From Lineus longissimus (taxonomy: Eukaryota > Nemertea > Pilidiophora > Heteronemertea > Lineidae): a stretch of DNA of 64,000 bases. Position numbers and translations under genes: made by a program. Shown here in pieces: positions 49,001-62,826 of this stretch. The stretch lies in NCBI RefSeq assembly GCF_910592395.1, contig NC_088314.1:6324001-6388000 (forward strand), in the 5' to 3' direction. Every line of letters starts with the position of its first letter. The first letter of the stretch is position 1. A model generated the notes under the pieces. It was not told where the DNA came from, searched no databases, and saw only the letters and a list, made by a program, of their open reading frames with translations.

Positions 49001-52000
49001 TTAGACAAAAGTAGATGAATCGGGAGGTCCCTGCACATATGCAGCAGGATATCCATGTTTGCCATCATCCCTATACTCTCCAGTGTAAGATCCATCCTCA
49101 TGGTAGGGCTGCATTGGTTCAGTCTCAGTCGAATACCGCTCACTGTGAGGACCCATAGCCTCATTGGTATGACCATACGGACCGTGGCGGCGGGGAGGCT
49201 GATAGGGCTCATCATCGTAAGGGATGGGCTCCTTGTGCAGGCTGTCTTGACTCTTATTGTAAGCAGGGCTGGAAGGAAACAAGCAAACGTGATGGTACAT
49301 TCACAAGAAAATAATCTGTCGATATTGGGAGAAGAAAGTTTTGATGCAACATATTTGATGTAATTCAGGCAGCATTCTAAACTATAATGCAACATATTCA
49401 GGAGAGCCAGAAATGCCAGAAATATAGCTCAAGCTTTGTTAATTCTTAAAATTTTCAACAGATTTTGCTATCTAATCCATTATGGAGTAATAGCTGAAGT
49501 TTTTCTACAACAAAAATGTCTTTCTGCATGTTAAGTACTCGCAGCAAGATCAATATTACAAAGGATTCTTGGAAATAAATGGACGATTTCTGACTTTTCG
49601 AATTTATCTGCAGTTTTAGCTTCAGTCGGAGGACCGTTCACCTCAGTGTTCAGCACAAGCGACTCAAGAAATGGAAACTAAGCAACTGTTAAGGCAATAG
49701 CGATGTTAACCAAATATAGGTGAATTTGCAGTTACCAGACTCTATGGGTAAGCGTGTTGAGTAGAGTTATAAGCTTATGGTGTCAACTACCAGAGACTGC
49801 AGCAAAATTTGTGGAAAGAAATCAAATACAAGAGCATCACATTTATTAAGAGAGATTCAGGGCGAATGTTCCAGTGTGCTTTCAAGGTTTCAGAACAGAC
49901 AGTTGTCAAATATTCATTCATGGCGCTTGACGCATCTTGAAATAAGCAAACAGAGAACTTGATATGAACATGGTCTCCATTCAAAAATTAAAATCCTTTT
50001 TTTCAAGATTTTGCTCATGCATGACTACCGGTAAGTGTGTTGACTACTTTTTATGTTGTTCAAGAAAATATAAGGTTAGGCAGTGTGTAATATTATCACC
50101 AGTTTCCCCTTTCTTTTACCAGATTTACTGTGAATACAACAAGCTTGATAAGTTATGCATGAAAATGAAATAATTGGGTCTGTCCGAATAGGACCATGAT
50201 AAAGAAGTGTCCAACATCGCCCAAAACGTCACACATACTGAAATGGTACCAATGATTGCAGTGTGGGATGTTCAGGCAAGTTTAGGCAAGAAATATAAAC
50301 ACCATAGAACATTCAATTAAACGGTGTGTATTGAGTGTATCTGAGACTGAGAGGCCCAACTACCAACATTTTTTTTACAGAATTGTGCAAAAGTGCTTTC
50401 TGGGAGGACAAGAAGTCGTGTCGTATAACAAGGACAATAATAAAGCGTGCGCACAATACTTTTGAAGTGATGTGATAAAGTGGACAAGATGATGTATCAG
50501 TGTGACATTGTGAACAATTTTGGACACTGCTCGCTAACCACAAAGAAGCATACAAGCAGATCTATCTAGATAAAAGTAAATGATGGTAGCAGAAATAATC
50601 CTTCCACCACGCACCAGGGCTGTTTCGGACCACGCACCCGGATGAAGGGGGACTTTCTTCAAAATTTTCATTGTCGAATTATACCAAGAATATAATGAAT
50701 AGATTTTTTCTTTTTGTGCTGGGTGACAAGTTGTGATAAGACAAACTATTTACATGATTAGATATTAGCAATTAAAGTGCTAAATTATGATTTATGTTGG
50801 CTGAAAGAGCAGAAGAGGAGTGATGTTGAGTCCCAGGGCAAGATGAAGACAGCCAGAGACAGTTACCACTTGAATTTGGCAAATATTTTTTTAGCTGTTT
50901 TATCAAGTGTGATTTTGGGGTAGGGAGGGGTAGGGAAGGGAGTCAATGTTAAACAGGAGAGGAATGAAGCTATAGTAATTATTACTATTATTATTATTAT
51001 TATTATTAAGTATTCAGAGTTCTCCACAATGCTTTTTGAAGTAGCGCAGCACCAAGCACAATCATTTTTCGACTTCATCACAAAGACAAAGAAGTTAGCA
51101 CCGAGACAAATTCATGGAATTGGTGATGGTTTAACTGTAGAAGCCCATGGACAGATTTTGCTTCCCATCTCGAGGAAACTGAAATGTCAATTGTGTCAAT
51201 ATATGACTACAGCACCTGACCGAAATAATTTTTTGTAGAGAACACTGACAATGGAACTAGATGGATCTATACACAAGGAGGGACTACATTTACAAGGGTT
51301 TATGATTAAGACTATAATCTACACGAGGCTGAGCAAATAAACAACCGAAAAGCTGATTTAGCCCCGCTATTGACGGAGGAACTACAGCTGTTGCCTTGAA
51401 CCTTAATACACCCCTACATTGAGTGGGCTCTTCCCCTCCTGCACCCCTACATAGAGGGGGCTCTATCTCTACACAGAATGAGATTCTATCCATTCTCATG
51501 ATTCACTCCCTTAGCTTTTGGACTTCTGATGTGAACAGATGAACAAACTTTAACAAATTGCTTTTGTTTTGCTTGATTTTTCTATCTAAATAGATATATT
51601 TTTCTGATTAAATATTGAACACGAAGCTTTGCAGTAGAGTATTTCAGAAAATGATAAATGCCGTTCAGCAGTTTTTATTAAGTATTTCAGATATTATATT
51701 ATGATTATTATTATGTATCATTACAATTATTATTATAATGACAATATTTTATGTCCTTTTTGCACTAATAAGCTTTCTAGAATTCTGCCCATGCATAGAA
51801 AATAAAGCTTTTTTAAACCAAAATTGTACCTATGACTAGAGATTATAAATTTATATAGTTGGGGCACAACACTTAACAAGAAATAACAATGACAGACTGG
51901 ACACACAGCGCCACAACACTGCTTACATTTCAACACTATTCTTTACACCTAGTTCTTGAAATGGCTGTGGTAGCCTTGGGCATAGTGAAGAAGAGCTGAC

Positions 52001-55000
52001 CAAACACATAAGGGCACATGCAGAGTCTTGGACCAGAACAATGATTGGCAAGCCCAACACCCCCCAAAGAAACACCACATTTTATGCTGGATACACTTCA
52101 AACCAAAGCTGCATGCATTTTGGGTAAGATTTTCGACAATCCCTGGATATACAAAGAAGAATGGGAGAATTCCTGCTGTAGCACTTGTTATTTTGTGATG
52201 CAACTAACAGGCTATCATATGGAACCGAAGGTTGTTGGCTTTTTTGAGTAAAATTCACATTGTGTTACTCAATTCACATAATGTTCCTAAATGACCCTTA
52301 TCCAAGGATACAGAAGATAACTTTTAAGGCACGTTTTGGTCTTACTTTCAATGTTTAGGTTGAAAATTTTTGATAGCAGAATCACAGCAGCAGTATTGGA
52401 CTCGAAGATTTTATGAGTGCAGTGAAGGGACAGCAATTTTCATGAGCAGTAACCAGTGTAGGTCCAAAGAGTGCATCTCGTTGGTGAAAATGAAATTTTT
52501 CCTCAATGTTTTTAAGAATCGTTTTGACCAAAAACAGAGAGAGTGAAGGAAAATGGGACAGAAAGTGTTATGAACAATACAAGGTGCATCTCATTAGGGA
52601 AAAAAACAATGGAACGCTGATTTTTATTTGTATTTTGATTTCACCCAAATGGGATTGTCTCATAAAAAACAACACAAATATTTTTCATGCAACAACATTC
52701 AGATAGTCCTCCCTCAATAGGGCGAGTCAGAAACGGCCTTACTTGGAGACATACTCGCGATGATGGTAACGGGGGTCGTCACGGTATGGGCGATGTGGCT
52801 CGCGCCCTTGGATGTCCTGACGAAGGTGCTCCTTTTCACGTTCTGGAAAGATACGCAATGAAATGCAGAAGATATGGTTAAACCTCATAGACTTTTATTT
52901 AACACTTTATTCAAAGAGACAACTTGAGACCGAGACTCGAGTCATTGTTCATTTTGTTGGAGACTGGAGTCCTTGTTCATTTCGTTGCGTTGCAATTCTT
53001 CCATGTTTTTTTATGACACTTACTCGAGGTCTATAGACTATACCATTTGCATTCAACTCGAATTAGGAGGATAGAATTACAGTTCCATATTGGATTCAGA
53101 GCATAGTTCTGATTCCCTACTAGATTAGGAAAAACATGAAGTTATGATTTCCTACTTGATTAGAAGGCTAGAGTCATGATTCCCTACCTTCCGCAACTTC
53201 TGCAGGGTCAGGATAGCGAGGTTTGACCTTCTTCTTCATGCACCAGATGACGATGAAGAGGATGATCAGAATGAGCACGCTGATTAACATGAGGATGAAC
53301 CACGGCTCTAGAGCTATGCTCGCCGTCGATGCAGCTGAAGTGGAAAGAAGAGCCCGATCAGAATCAGGAAGATCTGCAGCAGCAAGTGAAGGGTTACACA
53401 ACACTACAGCTCTCAGTCAAATATAATACTAACAAATAAAGAGGGAATAGCATCATTTCAGACATCAATCTGCAGTTTAAGGACATGATTAAGGAGTTTT
53501 TCACAGGTACATGTATTTCTTCATAGCTAAGGTAAAATATCAGTGTCCAGCACTGGCTGTCAACACAAACAAAATGTAGACAACGACTACGATGGAAGCA
53601 CGACTTGTCATTGGTGACTTTCTACTATAAGATGCAGCAGAATTTGATAATATTTCGTATTGGACAGCAAATCATTATTGTCTCGATGCAAAATGCTACT
53701 ACAGCTGTACATACTTCATACCGACAAATACCAATTCTGATAGTTGTAAAGTTTTGGACGGTGTAAACCCCTGGCTGGACACAGCTGATACAGTGATAAG
53801 TTTCATTACATAGACTTACAGTATCCTTTAGTTCTGACGTACTGCGACCCACTAGCTGCTTCCTGGTTCTGACCATTCCTGGATACAACTCGTACCTCGT
53901 AGACATTGCCAGGACTCATGCCCGTCACATTAATGTAGTTATTGACTGTCTCCACCGATGTCGTTTCCCATGGGAATTTGCCTTAAAAAAACATGTCATG
54001 CAAAATTAGTTTCATACAGACACGTCTGCCTTCATTAGATTGCCTGGAGGAATCATTCTCCATGTCAAGTAACACTGTCAGGACTTTGCAAGAAACAATG
54101 TTTATTACTTGTTTTAAATGCCAGTACGGTTGGGCCACAATTGGATTTATTGGTGTAATGACCCTCACTTTATCTCATGGATATTTCTGGACTGTTTCCA
54201 CTCACAGTGAAGGTGGGATGGTGATATCGACCAGACATTTACCTTGAACCATTAGAATCGAGATGAAATACAATCAAGCAAACTGACTTACCCTCCATCC
54301 TGTATTGAACATAGAAGACACTGCCCGGGTTTCCAGATTTCGATGCTTCCCAAGTCACAATCATACTTGTTGCGTTCACTTCCGGGATGATGAATGTTGG
54401 TGGGGACGGCGCTGAAAGGTACATGATACAAGTAAGTTTCATAACTAAGAATCAACCCATTCCTCCAACAGGGTTGCCACTGTCTCTAGATTATGACATT
54501 CTGCAGGTGGTGTGTCTTATGCAGTGATCAATACTTTCCGATTTTTTTTCAATTTGGAGGAAAAAGGTCAAAATTGAGATTGTCAAGACAACCAGGAGCC
54601 TGGAAATAAGTGAATAGAGAAGGTCATTGTCTGGCACCAAACTGTGATGAGACAGGAACAAATGCAGACAATACTTGTCAGATTCGGTTTCAGGCACAAA
54701 AAAACAAGTGTGACACCTCGTTAGATCGCAATACAATCACTATTTTCAGGCTAGCAGTCTCAATTCGACCCAAAGTACTGAAACTTGAAATAACACCCAC
54801 TAACGAAGGTAAAGTTGCCATAGGGCACAATTGATACATGATTGACAACACGTAGCACAGTATTCTGCCCCCAAAGCGTGCTCCTTAGCAGCAAAAAGAA
54901 GCCCTTACGTTGAGCAGCAGTTGTCTGTGCATCTACAAAGTTCTCATCACCGCGTCCGTTCAGAGTCTTTGCATAGATGTAGACACGATACATCTGCTCG

Positions 55001-58000
55001 GGGCGGAGACCGGAGATATTGGCACGGCGCTGATTTGGATCATTGACCGGTTCACGCCAAGTACGGTCACCAAGATCAAGAACATTCACTGAAATGTAGA
55101 AAAGATACACTCATTTAAAAGTGGAATATACGCCCAACAACATCCCATTTCTAAATGTCAATGAAGAGTTAAGAAATGAAAGTTACATGTACTTCACTAG
55201 TTGTTGAATATTGAACTGAGTTACAACTAAAATGTACATTTTCGGAATATTTATAACAATTTAGTTTTAAAATGTATCTACAACTTTGAATAAAGGATTA
55301 GGATGAGAACCCCACGCTTGAGACTTTCCCAATGCAGTTCAAATCCCAGATTCTGGATGTACGTGTCCATACAAAGCTAGGAATAGAGAGATACCAAACC
55401 TTAAAGATACAGTAAATGATGACCTACCTGCTCTATATGCCAAGTCATAGCCTGTGATGATACCATTCGGCTGGTGGGGTGGATCCCATATGAATTCAAG
55501 CATGTTGGAGTTACGTCGGAAAATAATGAATTGGGCAACCGGTCCAGGAACTGTAACACACAGTAAAGAGATTTATTTTAGTATCAAGTATGCTTAGAAT
55601 TAAATGAAAAGGCGCATTGAAAATCCTAGAAAATAACAACTCATGAGTATTTTTATGATATTGCAAACATTTTCCACACTACTCATTGAAGCCTAGTTTT
55701 TAAAAGTCAAAATTCATTATTTTATATGCTGTGGGAACCCTGAACCAGTCAGAAGCGGTGTTTTCATTTTGTAAAGTCAAAAACCAACGAGAGAAAAAAT
55801 TCATGCTTGGTCTGGCACTCACCACCTTGTTTTGTCGTGAACTTAATTCTCGCGCTAGGTTGACCCTGGTACTTTCGGTTCAAAACAGAAACCTGCATTT
55901 CAACCTCAGTATATGCCGGCAAATCAGTCACCCTGGCAGCAACCGTATCTGCACTGCTGCTCACGAGCGTTGCAGCACGTTTCTTGCGCTTTGACGTTTT
56001 CTCTGGCAGATTAACATCCACGACTGTCTGTCGCATTCTGACAGCACCCTCGGAGACCTTCCAGTACTGAATCTGAAGGAATAAAAAATAATAATACGTT
56101 TAGTACTTAACATCAACTAGGATTATCATTAGCTCTATAAACAAGACTGGACGATCTGTAATGTACAGAAGGATGAGGAGGAAACCTACGCCGCGGTCGA
56201 ATTCCTTTTGTTTTCACATTATCGGTGTACACAGGACTGAACTACATGATAACGTATAACTGATGATAGTATTATGTGGACACAACACAAGGGAACTCAA
56301 CATTACTAAAACCATGATAATTTCTGGGAAATTTTGTCAGGTGATCAATAAACTCACCAGGTATCCGACAAAGTACCCCTTTATGAGTTTGGTATCATTT
56401 CTAACTGCTTGCCATTGCAGGGTTGCACTGGTTGCTCCAACGGATTGCTGATCGACCACGAAGCTCTCTGGCCTATCAGCAGGGACTGAAAATAAAGTGC
56501 ATTTTAGTCAATGTCAATCAAAAGCCATTCGTCTCACGATTTCCTGTTGGCAACCAAGTTCCTTTTTTAACATCAAATGTGTTTAAATCTACATGTAATC
56601 AGTCTTCACTGTGGCATATTTCATGAGATACACTGTTTACCCAAGGAAGTGATGACACCAACTGAACTGCCTCAAACACGGCTCTGAACTCGTGATGAAC
56701 TGAACAAGTTGTTACAAATTCTCTTCTTACATTTTTGTGGCATATTATGTTTTTTTAACTAGCGCAGAACTAGACATACATGTAACCATGTAAGTCTGTC
56801 ACATTCAAGTTCATATGACCGGATACATTTGACAGCAAAATTAAACAAGAGTTACTCTTGAACTAAAAGTTCGAAATTTGTGAGATTTGGAAACCTTTCT
56901 ACGATAGGTAGTGCTGGATTCAAAGGAGCAGACGATAACTTGCCCTACTCACTTCCCTCTCCTGAGTAGCCAATCACAGGAACAGCAGTTTCTTTGGATT
57001 CACCCTCTTCATTCTCACAAGTGACCGTCACCTTATATTCCATGTACGTCAACTGGTCATTAACAATATGCTCTTTCCGCCATGTTTCTGCAATCGTTGC
57101 CTTGCCGTCATACTTGTCATTTTTCATGCATTCCACGTTCTGACATTTCCACTCCAGTTTGTAAACAAAACCTGGCGCGTTGAATTCGACCTCTGGCATG
57201 GGCTGCAATCAAGAGGCTAATTTTAGGAATCAGAATTCAGAAAGTAAGAGTTAAAGAACTAGGCGGCTTGGCAGGATTCAGCCAGATCAAATGCAAGAAG
57301 GTTAATATTAGACTTACTGTCCATCTGATCACCAAGTTGGTCGGTGTTGTTCCTTCCACCTCCACATTCTGCGGGTTAGTGGATGGCACACCTTGCTGCG
57401 TCTGACATTGCTCCTTGCTCGGGGCACTCGGTTCGCTGAGACCTAAACGGTTCCTGGCAAGAACGCGGAAGGAATAAGTCGCCCAGGGTGACATCTGAAA
57501 CTCCACACGCTTGCTATTCTCGCCGGTCTTGACAGCAGTTGACCAAACATCAGGGGTGAAGGTCGTATTGTACTGGACGATAAACTGGAGGAATGGGGCG
57601 TAGTTGGCACCGTTTGGTGTAAAAGTTATAATGGCAATTCGTTCACTCTTTTTCAAGGCACAGTTGACTTGAACCTTCACCGGAGCATTCGGACGATCTG
57701 GGAAAAAAAAAGAAGAAAATATCAGACATTTTAACTTCTAATCAACTCAATGTTCTCCACAGCCTCTGAGTTAAGAGGGGTGGTAATCTAATGGTTTTTT
57801 CTGATTTCGAGCGCACCGAGAAAATTGTTCTTGAATTCTTGTATAACCTTTTCACCACCCTTTCCTATTGTACCGGTCCGCCTAGTTCGCCACCTCTTCC
57901 CGGTAGACCGGGCCGAGAAGATCTCATGATCATCTGTTTCTTGCAGAGCGCATGGAGTGTGCAGAAGCTCCGAACTCGCTCATTGCGCAGCTAGTGTAGT

Positions 58001-61000
58001 CCTGTATTTCCAGCAATGGCCTGAATTGAGGTGAAATTTGGGGAAGCCCTGTCCCAGTACTACATGCAGACAATAAAAATCTTTTCGATCTCCGAAGATA
58101 AACAGAAACTCACCTCTGACTGTTATGAAAGCAGTTGCTTCCGCTTTATCTAGACTTGACTCAGCAACACACGAATACACTGCAGTATCGGTTTTTTGTG
58201 CATTGGTGATCGTCAATGAATTATCCAAAGAGTTCTGGAAGATTCTTTGAGCGAGAGCATAGTTTATAGTAGCCCCATCACGCAGCCACTTTATCTTTAA
58301 GTTCTCCAGCTCCTCTGGATCGGTGGTGGCAGTACAGACAAGTTTGGCTTCATCTCCAGCATTTATGATCATGTCCTGCGGTGACGACACTATTCTTGTC
58401 TGTTCTAAAAGAAAAAGATTTCGCATTCGACTTTGTAATAACAGGTGGCCCAAGGGTCTGGCACTCAGCTGAAATTTTGCGAAAGTAATGGATTACTTGC
58501 TATCACAGAGTGTATCACCTGTCAACAGGGCAGTCACACAATTAACCTTGCTGAGCACAGAATAACTGAAATGCAGTTACAACTCGTAGTTGCAAAACAA
58601 TACTTGCTGATAACAGTGTATATTATTAAAACATCATTATGTAGAAGGCCTTGTAGTTTTGTACCTGACTGGCCTACATTTTCCGCTGGTAAAAGATGAC
58701 ATTTCAAAATGCTACTGTTTTCTTCGGCTTTCCCTTTTTTTGTCCGCAATAGAATACCAATACAAATACTTACGACGGACTATGACATAGCCCTTTGCTG
58801 ATATTGTCCCAAATTTATTCTTTGCAATGCATTCATATTCTCCTGCATCGTTTGACTTGACACCCTGGAAGAACAAGTGCAAATATTCGAGGTAAACTGT
58901 ATTTTCATTGTCAAAATATATAGAAGGAATACATAACAAAATGGTTCAGCCTTGATTATTACCCTTTTTATATTTTTTTTGTCATTTACTAACTTCATGT
59001 ATATAAACTTACATGTAATACCATAGAACTAACATACCTTTCCTTTTTAATCAGAGAAACTGTATCGTACCCAGGAAAGTGTTTTCATTATTCAAATAAA
59101 TAAAACAATTGTTCTGAACAATAGAAAGACAACTTTGTGATGGATATATATCAATCAGGCTTTTTTTTCGCCACACTTACCAAGACCTCCAAGTTACCAT
59201 CGGTGTGAACTTTATAGCGTCCACCGGTCAAATGACGGCCATCTTTAATCCATGTGATTTGAGCCTTTGGAGCAGCATACGTTGTACATGTGATGTTTTG
59301 CCGAGTGCCTTCAGCGAAGCGTATTCGTTTTGCTGGCGGTTGTTTGAATTCTGGCGGGATGGCCAAAACGTTGAGGTAGGCATTCATGAAGACATAGCCG
59401 TGTATGTTACTGGCATTGCACTGGATCACCTGCGCATCAGCTGTGGTGAGGTTAACGAAATGGAGCGTATTCTTGTCTAGCTTTGTACGCTTGGGATTTG
59501 GAGCCTTTGTGATCTCGACACCATTGATAAACCAATCGATATCTGGAACTGGAAATCCGTCAGCGGCACAATGAAAAGTCGCAGTCTCATTCTCAGCACG
59601 CTCAATATTCTCCAGTGTCTGTGTCATCAATGGTTTCGATTCTACTTCCAGTTTGAATGGTTTTGTGACAGGATTAGCAGAAAGATCGTTCTTGCCCTCA
59701 CACTCATACTGGCCGGCATCTGAGAAGTCAACCTCTCCAAACACAAGTTCTTGACCATAACTGTCTGTGTACACTCGGGGAGCCTGGCCCATTGCACCCT
59801 TGTCCTTCCTTGCCCAGGTCACCTTTGGAGTTGGTCTGAAAAGATGAACTGATACGATAAGCACTTCTCTTCTTACTCTCTTGTCATCTGGAAGTATTTC
59901 AAAAATAGACCCCCTATTTTGCAGGATACAGAGTTTGAGTTAACCCAAGTATAATAGTTGTTAGATAATTTGATCATTTTCATTGTATAGATGTCAAATT
60001 GCCTGCAAAAATATTGGAGTCATTACTACTTACTCTCCACTGAAGATACACTTGAGGATATATTTCGTTCCTTTGACAGCAACGGGTTTGGTTTCGGGGG
60101 TATTCCACAAAAGCTCTGGGGGCCGAGATGTGGTTGTATCTACAAAAATACAACGAAGTAGATTATTATGGTACCAGCCACAAAAATATTTACAAGGGAT
60201 GTTTTTTAAATCTTTTTTCAATGTCTCTGCCATATCAAAAGTATCTGGAGCTACTTTTAAAGAGGGCAACTAACATACGCCTCAAATCTTCTTGGTTAAA
60301 ACCTACCAATCATGGCAAAGTTAGGCTATCGCAAGTGGTGTCTTACTGGAAAGTTTTTACTCATGATTTTTTTAAATACCTGCACTCTTCCAAAAAATTA
60401 GATGTCACACCTAAAATTCCACAAATGTCAAATATCAATAATTTGCTTACCACCAATGACATTGATGGTCTGATCACCTCCCTTCACCTCTCTCCTTTCG
60501 ACCTTGTTATTGGCAGTACACTGGTAAATGACAGGTTGTCCTGTACCGGTGCCACCATCTTGATCACTTTTTATGACATTAGTAAAATGAAGATTTCCTA
60601 AAACAGAATAACAATTTGAATCATGAAAGAGCCGACATGAATGCCTGCCTAAAATCGTACTATGGCAACCATCTTACCATGATCCTCATCCTCAAAGTCT
60701 GGCTGTCGCCACTCCATCTCAGTCTTTTTTTATCATGGATGAGTAGCATATCTTGAGACGATATTAAATCAGTGTGGAAGAAAAGAATGCTCTGCGATTC
60801 ACCTAGTGCACGCCCTGGGTCACTACTGCTTTTTCGGAATGGGTTGAGAGCCCATTTTTTGCTTTACTAGAAGTAGAAGTCTGAAGTATTGCTAGAAAAA
60901 ATCTGGCCATGAATTCAATTTAAGAATGTCCGACTTGTGATCGAAAGGTCGTGGGTTCAAAGCTGAGAGCCAGGGCAACTGGCCTGATATGGTGTAGTGC

Positions 61001-62675
61001 AATTTGTGCACTCCCTGGTTTTGACAGTATTCTGGAATAGGCAAAAGAGTGAATTCAAAGCGCCTTCAGACAGAATTTGTGCAGTATTAAGTGCTACAAC
61101 GTACACTTTCTTTTTTTCTAATTTCGTTTTATTTTGTTCGTCACTCACCGTAAGGGTCCATGGTAATCCTATTACTCAGAGGGAGCTGCTTGGAGAAACC
61201 ATCTGGGTACACGACAGTCCAGTAGAGTGATGGAGGAGGGAAACTTGTCGGTGGAGTACAAGTTAGCGTGACTGGGTTACCGATTTTGATGACATGTCCA
61301 TAAGGTTTTATGACAGACTCAAAGGAGTCAAGCACTGGAAACGAGAAGAAAGTGAGTTGAGACAGTACCTAATCAGAATACTGCCGCAGTGTCTGATCCG
61401 AGTCATCAGATAACCCTTGCTGGTTTTCTCCAGCTTCGAAAAGCTAAAGACCGCAACAAAAAAGTCATTCTGATATGTCTTGTCGATTGATTTCCGCAAA
61501 TGAATAGATGATTAAACAACTAGGTCGATTACTTTTGGGTCACTTATTAACATTGAGCTGTGACAATGCATCCCAAAAATAACCATCACGCAATCCTTTT
61601 CCTTTTTTTATCACTAATACTTACATGCACTCTTCAGAATAACAATCTGAGAAACCGCGACTCCAAAGTCGTTCCTTGCAAAGCATTGATAGCCACCCTC
61701 ATCTTTCTTCAGGGGGTCATTAATGACAATAGTACCCTTATTCGGCTGCTGGGTGAAACGGTTATCATTGCCGCTTACATCAAGACTAAGCTCCTCTCTT
61801 TCCCAATTGAATCTACAAATAACAACATTTTTTTAATTGAATTTTGAAGACTTTTTATGATGTACATGTATTGACAATATCAACTGGACTTGAGCTGTGG
61901 CTTTTTTATGCAGCTTTGTAGATGGGACTAACTGCAAATGTAGCCAGAGCAACCATGCCCAGGAAAGCCTTGAGCCAGCTCCTCTGCTCCAAGACGAGTA
62001 CGAGTACATCACATCAATTTCTTCCATTACCTCTTGGTGTCATTTACAAATGTACGCTAATCTGCGACATGTGCCCGAGTTTGCTCTGTTTAGTGTTAGG
62101 TCTGTCACACACACGATATATGTTGCGACATATTGTCGGATAATTTTTTGTTGATATTGCTTTGATTTGCTTGGTTTTAAAAACCAATCAACCTAGGTTC
62201 CTACTTACTTTGGCCTTGGTGTACCCCTAGCATCACAGGGTAGCTCTATACTCTCTCTTAATTTGTACGGCATCAGCTGTTCAGGCTGAGAAAGAATTTG
62301 GGGAGGAGTGGTAACTGAAAGTGAAACAATAAAACAGACCTTACAATTACATTCAATACATTTATGAAATTAGCAGAAGGCAAATGCTTGTTTATGTTTT
62401 TTCTGCAGTTGATTAGATGGAAGAGTGCTGGACCTTGCTACTACGGTTACATGTATCTTGACAAGAACAATGGAGCCAGATAATTCTCCCTCACTATATA
62501 AAGTATAAGTTTCTTGTGTTACTTAACATGTATGATCAGCTTTCAAAACACCTAGGTTTGGGGACTGCCATAGGACATACAGGTTTAACACTGATATTTT
62601 ACACCTACCAGCTGCAAGTGCTAAAGAAACCATTAGCAGCACCACCCCAAGGCTGAGCAACGACCACGTCGCCAT
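49001..62675 (-). CDS. Nrg: L1CAM/neuroglian-family cell adhesion molecule, complete, 20 exons
   Basis: Neural adhesion receptor at the cell surface linking homophilic contacts to ankyrin-spectrin. Exons (minus): 62675-62609, 62314-62209, 61812-61625, 61334-61149, 60597-60451, 60139-60034, 59835-59181, 58864-58774, 58404-58114, 57697-57318, 57202-56953, 56485-56358, 56072-55823, 55550-55428, 55088-54909, 54411-54292, 53981-53820, 53334-53188, 52842-52743, 49268-49001. Frame is continuous for 1314 residues plus TAA. Domains: signal peptide 1-21 (LLSLGVVLLMVSLALAA), six Ig (about 25-612, with paired Cys and YxC motifs such as GEYECIAKN), five FnIII (about 613-1143), TM about 1154-1175 (WFILMLISVLILIILFIVIW), cytoplasmic tail 139 residues. 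This 6 Ig + 5 FnIII layout and length are those of the L1/neuroglian family. FnIII-3 carries RKKR (894-897) at the position of the proteolytic site of vertebrate L1. The ankyrin motif reads EDGSYTGEY (family FIGQY), and the tail ends STFV, a PDZ ligand. Confidence 0.95.
50978..51009. repeat. ATT trinucleotide microsatellite in the last L1 intron
   Basis: A run of ATT/TTA units within the 3.47-kb intron between exons 52842-52743 and 49268-49001. I see no supported alternative exon in this intron. Confidence 0.9.
52737..52742 (-). promoter_or_regulatory. Splice donor carrying an in-frame stop
   Basis: On the minus strand the exon ends TCC AA and the donor is GTAAGG. Read through, the codons are TCC AAG TAA, so retention of this intron stops translation after SK. 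That would yield a receptor with about 50 cytoplasmic residues and no ankyrin or PDZ motif. Confidence 0.75.
60925..61085 (+). mobile_element. Possible tRNA-derived SINE fragment in an L1 intron
   Basis: CGAAAGGTCGTGGGTTCAAA (60942-60961) resembles the T-arm/B-box end of a tRNA-like Pol III promoter, followed by GCCAGGGCAACTGGCCTGAT and a weak inverted repeat (GTGCAATTTGTGCAC). No clear A box or terminal duplication is seen. It lies in the intron between exons 61334-61149 and 60597-60451. Confidence 0.35.
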
Positions 62676-62711
62676 CTTGGTTCACTATTTCTATCGTCTA
62701 ATTAGCTGCAA
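62676..62711 (-). promoter_or_regulatory. 5'UTR segment and start context of the L1-family gene
   Basis: An acceptor (CTCTGTTTCAG) precedes 62711, so a non-coding first exon probably lies upstream. The start codon context is GAACCAAGATGGCGACG, with A at -3 and G at +4. AAGATGGCG also resembles the YY1-type motif that often overlaps initiator ATGs in metazoan promoters, but here the codon is preceded by an intron, so this may be coincidence. Confidence 0.45.
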
Positions 62712-62826
62712 CTGAAACAGAGAACATTTTCAAAACTAAGCAAAGGGATTGGCAGGAGTATCAGTTAAGATTAGGGAGTCGTCCCCCTCCCCCCCGTTCC
62801 AAGAACACAAACTAGAATTATCAACC

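Noticed and set aside
48679-49395. 238-codon minus-strand open frame
   Set aside because: It overlaps the last L1 exon in a different frame; the real frame is fixed by the splice acceptor and the family-like tail ending STFV.
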